Assembly (NCBI GenBank): GCA_038241115.1
Contig: JBBRGA010000026.1
Location: 1 to 28,484, forward strand
DNA from: JANYJJ01 sp038241115
GTDB taxonomy: Bacteria > Pseudomonadota > Gammaproteobacteria > Burkholderiales > Burkholderiaceae_C
Length of the DNA stretch: 28,484 nucleotides
Direction: 5' to 3'
Shown piece after piece: positions 25,236-28,484 of the stretch (its first letter is position 1; each line of letters starts with the position of its first letter). The notes under the pieces were generated by a model. That model did no database searches, was not told the DNA's origin, and saw nothing but the letters and a program-made list of their open reading frames with translations. A program made the translations under genes and the position numbers.

Positions 25236-25511
25236 ATGCCCCGCTACCTTGTCGAACGCAGCTTCCCCGATGGACTTGCCATCCCTATCAACGCCGATGG
25301 CCGCAAGGCCCTGGACGGCGTGATTGCCAATAACGCCGAACTGGGCGTCAGCTGGGTCCACAGCTATGTGAATCCGGAGCGCACGCAAACTTTTTGTATC
25401 TATGACGCCACCAGCCCCGAAGCAATCCGCAAGGTAGCGGAACGCAACGGTTTGCCGGTGGGCCGCATCACCCAGGTCAGCGTGCTCGACCCCTACGCCT
25501 ACGGCGCCTGA
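25236..25511 (+). CDS. DUF4242 protein, cytoplasmic
   Basis: This 91-aa protein matches DUF4242: YLVERSFPDG, then VSWVHSYVNPERTQTFCIYD and PEAIRKVAERNGLPVGRITQ. It has the small ferredoxin-like alpha/beta shape of the family; a Streptomyces relative (SCO4226) has been described as nickel-binding, which is recalled, not shown here. AAGGAG precedes the start and no signal peptide is present. It stands 110 bp after the LAL regulator and 45 bp before an exported paralogue. Metal or small-ligand binding is plausible. Confidence 0.87.
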   Translation: MPRYLVERSFPDGLAIPINADGRKALDGVIANNAELGVSWVHSYVNPERTQTFCIYDATSPEAIRKVAERNGLPVGRITQVSVLDPYAYGA

Positions 25512-25556
25512 ACGCGCCACGTCCCGTCCCATCAACACACTTTCGGAGATCACCCC

Positions 25557-25919
25557 ATGTCCAAATCCGTTCTCATCCTCGCCCTGCTGGCGCTCACCGC
25601 CGCCGCGCCAGTAATGTCCCAACAGGCACAACAGCGATTCATCATCGAACGCGATATTCCGGGTGCATCAAGCATGACGGCTGCCCAATTGAGCGGCGCG
25701 GCGCAGAAGAGCAACTCGGTGTTGCGCGACCTCGGCCCGGACATCAAGTGGGAACAAAGCTACGTTGCCGGCGACAAGATCTACTGCGTGTATCAGGCGC
25801 CGAACGAGGCTCTGATCAAGGAGCACGCGGTGAAATCGGGGTTCCCGGCGAACCGCATCACGCGCGTGGCGGCCATCATCGACCCCACAACAGCGGGATC
25901 GTCGCAGCCGGCACGCTGA
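25557..25919 (+). CDS. DUF4242 protein with signal peptide
   Basis: This 120-aa protein starts with a Sec signal peptide (SKSVLILALLALTAAAPVMS, cleavage before QQAQQ) followed by a DUF4242 domain: RFIIERDIPGASSM, IKWEQSYVAGDKIYCVYQAP and KEHAVKSGFPANRITRV. It is a paralogue of the preceding gene, sharing the SYV, Cys-x-Tyr and FP/LP-x-x-RIT positions, but is sent to the periplasm. GGAG lies 9 nt before the start. A cytoplasmic and an exported version side by side suggest handling of one ligand on both sides of the inner membrane. Confidence 0.87.
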   Translation: MSKSVLILALLALTAAAPVMSQQAQQRFIIERDIPGASSMTAAQLSGAAQKSNSVLRDLGPDIKWEQSYVAGDKIYCVYQAPNEALIKEHAVKSGFPANRITRVAAIIDPTTAGSSQPAR

Positions 25920-25933
25920 CCAGACCGGTCCTC

Positions 25934-25952
25934 GCGGCCCTTCTTGGGCCGC
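25934..25952 (+). terminator. Hairpin after the DUF4242 pair
   Basis: GCGGCCC-TTCTT-GGGCCGC is a perfect 7-bp stem 15 bp after the stop. It has no T-run, so intrinsic termination is uncertain. Confidence 0.4.
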
Positions 25953-26596
25953 CGGGGCCTACACGAATCAATCCGCTGACAAGTTGGCACCCTGCGCGAC
26001 CGGTCGGGGAACGGCTTGCAAAACATTTCGTGAAACAAATCGCACGCCATATCGCGCAACGGCGCGTTCAAGCCGCACTTTCTTGCTTCAGGACTGTGCG
26101 CAGCTGACACCGGCCTCTGCGCTGCCCCTCCCATCGCAAGGGCTACCGCCGCGATGATCTGAGCGCGGGCCTCAACGCAGGTCTGCGCGTTGATGCGCTG
26201 CTGGAAGCAAACGCTAGTGTCTCGGTCTCGCTCTGGGCGTTCGGCCATCGGCCATCAGCAATGGTTGCGCATCCGTGCAATCAGCATGCGGACCTCGCCG
26301 GGCCTCGGATCCGATCAGATGAGCGCCAATTCTTGGTCAAATCTTGCGATTGGCAGCAGATGCGCCAACCGAAACTGTGTGCAACGTGGTTCCCTCAGAC
26401 ACGCACATGGGTTGCATGACGTGGCCTCGCGAGTGGGGTATCGGGCAGCAACACCGCTGATTGGCGGGTTTCATTCGATTTCCCCGACTTGCGTGGTGCG
26501 CAAGAGGGACGCGTTCTCGGCGTTTCGTTTGAACGCGTTCATCACCCATCACTTGCCAACAGTCGCCCGACAGAGACAACCCTGCACACTGACTCG
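25953..26596. other. Gene-free, decayed region
   Basis: Frames on both strands lack family signatures and ribosome sites. Codon quality is poor compared with neighbouring genes and base composition is less GC-biased. It leads into secretion-gene remnants and probably is older debris of the same locus. Nothing specific can be named. Confidence 0.55.
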
Positions 26597-26670
26597 CTCA
26601 ATCACGTCTTCCGCCTGGTCTGGTCCGACCGTCTCGGCAGCTTCGTCGCCGAACCCGAATGTGGGCGCGG
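26597..26670 (+). pseudogene. Remnant ESPR signal region of a TpsA/autotransporter adhesin
   Basis: Reading from 26597 gives NHVFRLVWSDRLGSFV followed by AEPECGRGR. This matches the extended signal peptide region (MNxxYRxVWxxxxGxWxxVxE.arGrGK) of large secreted adhesins. The codon where Met is expected is CTC, so the start is lost. The match ends after about 25 residues, at the point where the TpsB remnant begins in another frame. Confidence 0.62.
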
Positions 26671-27033
26671 ACGGATCCATCGGAGAAGTTTGGCGCGGGT
26701 GGTTTCCTGGGGGTGCGTGCCTACCCGATGGGCGAGGCCAGCGGCGACCGAGGCTGGCTCGCCCAAACCGAATTGCGCGCTGCCGTCGGCGGTGGTGCCA
26801 CCGTGTTCCTCTGGGCCGATGGCGGCCAGGCCGTACTCAACGCCCAGTCCTGGGACGCTGCTTCGGGGGGCCGGCGCGGCATCGCCGGTGCCGGGCCGGG
26901 TGCCCGCTTGACCGCAGCGCGATGGAGTCTGGAATCAACCCTCGGCTGGAGGGCGCGTGGCGGCCGACCCGAGGCTGAGGCGCGCGACCGCAATCCGCGA
27001 ATGTTCGTTGTCGGCAGCTACCGCTTCGACTGA
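26665..27033 (+). pseudogene. C-terminal remnant of a TpsB (ShlB/FhaC-type) outer-membrane transporter
   Basis: The frame ending at 27033 carries DPSEKFGAGGFLGVRAYP, then GEASGDRGWLAQTELR, TVFLWADGGQAVLN, GIAGAGPGARL and a closing MFVVGSYRF. These are the last strands of the FhaC/ShlB barrel, including the well-conserved VRAYP-GEASGD segment on the L6-type loop and the final aromatic residue. The first several hundred residues (POTRA domains and early barrel) are missing, with no start signal, so it is a broken gene. ATG at 26659 is incidental. Confidence 0.85.
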
Positions 27034-27110
27034 ACAGGTCAACGGCAGCTCACAGGATGCTGACGCGACACCACCAACAATGTTGCTTGCAAACGAACTG
27101 AACCCACATC

Positions 27111-28334
27111 ATGGCCGACACGGAACGCATAGCGCTTGACAGCGTCAGGGACTTGATCGTGATTGGCGCGCCGCTGCCGTTTGCGGTGTTGGATGCGTCG
27201 GGGACGCTGTTGCTCAATCAGGGCCAGACCGTTGGCAGCGAACGGCAGTTCGAGATGTTGGTCGATCGTGGTGCATGGTGCGAACGGCTCAAGGTCGAAG
27301 AAGTGCGTCTCCAGCGATCGGGCGGCGCGGCAGCGGGCAAGTTCATCGGCCAGCGCCACCTGACACTGTTCGACCAATGGGAGCAGCTCACGGCAGATCT
27401 CGAGACACAGAACCGCACGCTCGGTCGCGGCACCGGTCACGCCGACCTGATCCTGCCGCTGGTGCCGCAGTTGATCGACCTCGTGCAGCGCGACGGCGAT
27501 GTCGCGATCTATCTCTGCATCAGACAGGATCTGAAGCGGACGCGGGCCTATGCGGCGGCGCATCCCGTGCACTGCGCCGTGGTTTGCGCCTTGGCCGCAC
27601 AAAACCTCGGCTGGCCGGCGGACCGCGTGCACAGCCTGGTGGGTGCGGCGATGACGATGAACGCGTCGTTCATCGACTTGCAGAACCTGTTGGCCGAGGA
27701 TCCCGAGCCGCCCACGAAAAAGCAGAGGGAGCAGATTCACGCCCATCCGCACGGCGCGGCCAAGTTGTTGCGCGAGGCGGGACTGGTTGACGCGGAGTGG
27801 CTGCAAACGGTGGAAGACCACCACGAACGCGGCGACGGCCAGGGCTATCCGCGCGGCGCCGGTGACGTCCCCGCCACCACCACCACCACCGCCCCTATCA
27901 CCATCACCATCAGCGACAGCGCCACGCTGCTGCGTTTGGTCGACGTGTACGTGGCCAAGGTCAGTCCGCGCCGCGCGCGCGCCGCTCTGACGCCGCAGGT
28001 GTCTGCGCAGCAGTTGTTCCAGCAGCACGGCAAGTCGGCGCGTGAGGCACCACTGGCCATTTCGGTGATCCGCACGCTTGGCGGCCCGCATCCGCCGGGC
28101 GCGCTGGTGCAGTTGAAGTCGGGCGAAGTGGGCGTGGTGGCGCGGCGGCCCAAGACCGGCACCCACCCGATCGTGGCCACGCTCAGCAACGCCCTCGGCG
28201 AACCCTCAACCGGTTCACAGCAACGTGATTCGGCAGATCCGCAGTTCGCCATTTCCAGTGCGCTGCTCAACCCGACGCGCTTCCAGCGCATCCTGCCCGA
28301 GCGGGTTTACGGCATGCTGATGGCTCAGACCTGA
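27111..28334 (+). CDS. HD-GYP-like protein lacking the HD metal pair
   Basis: This 407-aa protein has an N-terminal small domain (GAPLPFAVLDASGTLLLNQG) common before HD-GYP domains. The HD-GYP part keeps HHERGDGQGYP (H237, H238, E239, G245-Y246-P247), an upstream HAHPHGAAKLL and VDVYVAK. Where active enzymes have LLHDIG, it has AAMTMNASF (T182-M183). The catalytic dimetal site is therefore incomplete and c-di-GMP hydrolysis is doubtful; binding or signalling roles remain possible. A Thr-rich insertion (ATTTTTAPITITIS), coded by an ACC run, follows the GYP motif. The stop leads into a 6-bp repeat and a convergent EAL-domain gene. Confidence 0.85.
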   Translation: MADTERIALDSVRDLIVIGAPLPFAVLDASGTLLLNQGQTVGSERQFEMLVDRGAWCERLKVEEVRLQRSGGAAAGKFIGQRHLTLFDQWEQLTADLETQNRTLGRGTGHADLILPLVPQLIDLVQRDGDVAIYLCIRQDLKRTRAYAAAHPVHCAVVCALAAQNLGWPADRVHSLVGAAMTMNASFIDLQNLLAEDPEPPTKKQREQIHAHPHGAAKLLREAGLVDAEWLQTVEDHHERGDGQGYPRGAGDVPATTTTTAPITITISDSATLLRLVDVYVAKVSPRRARAALTPQVSAQQLFQQHGKSAREAPLAISVIRTLGGPHPPGALVQLKSGEVGVVARRPKTGTHPIVATLSNALGEPSTGSQQRDSADPQFAISSALLNPTRFQRILPERVYGMLMAQT

Positions 28335-28370
28335 ACCCGAGCCCGAGTCCGAGTCCGAGCCCGAGCCCGA
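28335..28370. repeat. 6-bp tandem repeat, six units
   Basis: ACCCGA, GCCCGA, GTCCGA, GTCCGA, GCCCGA and GCCCGA lie directly after the HD-GYP-like stop, between two convergent genes. Confidence 0.88.
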
Positions 28371-28388
28371 GCCTGCAGATTGCCTGCG

Positions 28389-28484
28389 TCAACTCGCGGC
28401 TCTGAGCTGCGCTTCAAACGCGTCGACCAAGACGGGGCGGCCAAACAGGTAGCCCTGGTAATCGTGACAGCCGTTTTCTTCGAG
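28389..28484 (-). CDS. EAL-domain protein, C-terminal end (5' part beyond window)
   Basis: Only the last 31 codons are in the window: LEENGCHDYQGYLFGRPV, then a short helix and a stop at 28389. C-x-x-x-QGYLFGRPV is the closing strand of EAL domains, which cleave c-di-GMP. The catalytic residues and any GGDEF or sensor domain lie outside the window, so activity cannot be judged. It converges on the HD-GYP-like gene, pairing two c-di-GMP-related proteins. Confidence 0.82.
   Translation of the reverse strand, partial: LEENGCHDYQGYLFGRPVLVDAFEAQLRAAS

Noticed and set aside
25793..26248. 151-codon minus-strand open frame
   Set aside because: Overlaps the end of the DUF4242 gene and has no recognisable motif or start signal.
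26190..26978. 262-codon plus-strand open frame
   Set aside because: No family match and no ribosome site; it crosses both secretion-gene remnants in frames different from their recognisable ones.

Overview
The window looks like a chromosomal piece of a high-GC betaproteobacterium, most like Burkholderiales/Comamonadaceae. The evidence is protein-family content and wording: a FadN-type beta-oxidation operon led by a TetR regulator, an NDUFA9-like epimerase next to a soluble lytic transglycosylase, a CxxC-type HNH protein and an HD-GYP-like protein lacking the HD pair. No rRNA, tRNA, phage, transposase or CRISPR array was seen.

Left part (1-5034): almost all on the minus strand. A very large protein with two alpha/beta-hydrolase modules (at least 1188 aa, running off the left edge) is followed by a SlyB-like glycine-zipper lipoprotein with a good terminator and an HNH nuclease-family protein.

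Centre left (5228-13720): a plus-strand fatty-acid catabolic operon. It encodes a TetR regulator, an FAD acyl-CoA dehydrogenase, a DUF2147 periplasmic protein, a fused 3-hydroxyacyl-CoA dehydrogenase/enoyl-CoA hydratase, a thiolase, a crotonase whose catalytic residues point to enoyl-CoA isomerase, and an SGNH hydrolase. Together these cover a full turn of beta-oxidation, plus probable handling of unsaturated substrates. A repeat-rich non-coding stretch (13721-14171) follows.

Centre (14172-18940): 5-formyltetrahydrofolate cyclo-ligase on minus, diverging from a soluble lytic transglycosylase that overlaps an NDUFA9-like epimerase. Directly after it sits a ParD/ParE-like toxin-antitoxin pair, then a second, diverged copy of the last 109 codons of the epimerase. 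The pair is therefore bracketed by 330-bp direct repeats, the footprint of an insertion that rebuilt the 3' end of its target gene.

Right part (19249-25919): a signalling cassette. A hybrid histidine kinase with two near-identical PAS domains overlaps a REC-HisKA_3-HATPase protein, then a LAL-type AAA/LuxR regulator, then a perfect 9+3+9 hairpin and two DUF4242 genes, one cytoplasmic and one exported. This is my best candidate for an undescribed system.

Right edge (25920-28484): a decayed two-partner-secretion locus, seen as an ESPR-like start joined to the last part of a TpsB transporter. Then come an HD-GYP-like protein without the HD metal pair and, convergent, the C-terminal end of an EAL-domain protein. 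Short tandem repeats with periods of 6, 9 or 12 bp occur at six places and are a recurring trait of this genome segment.
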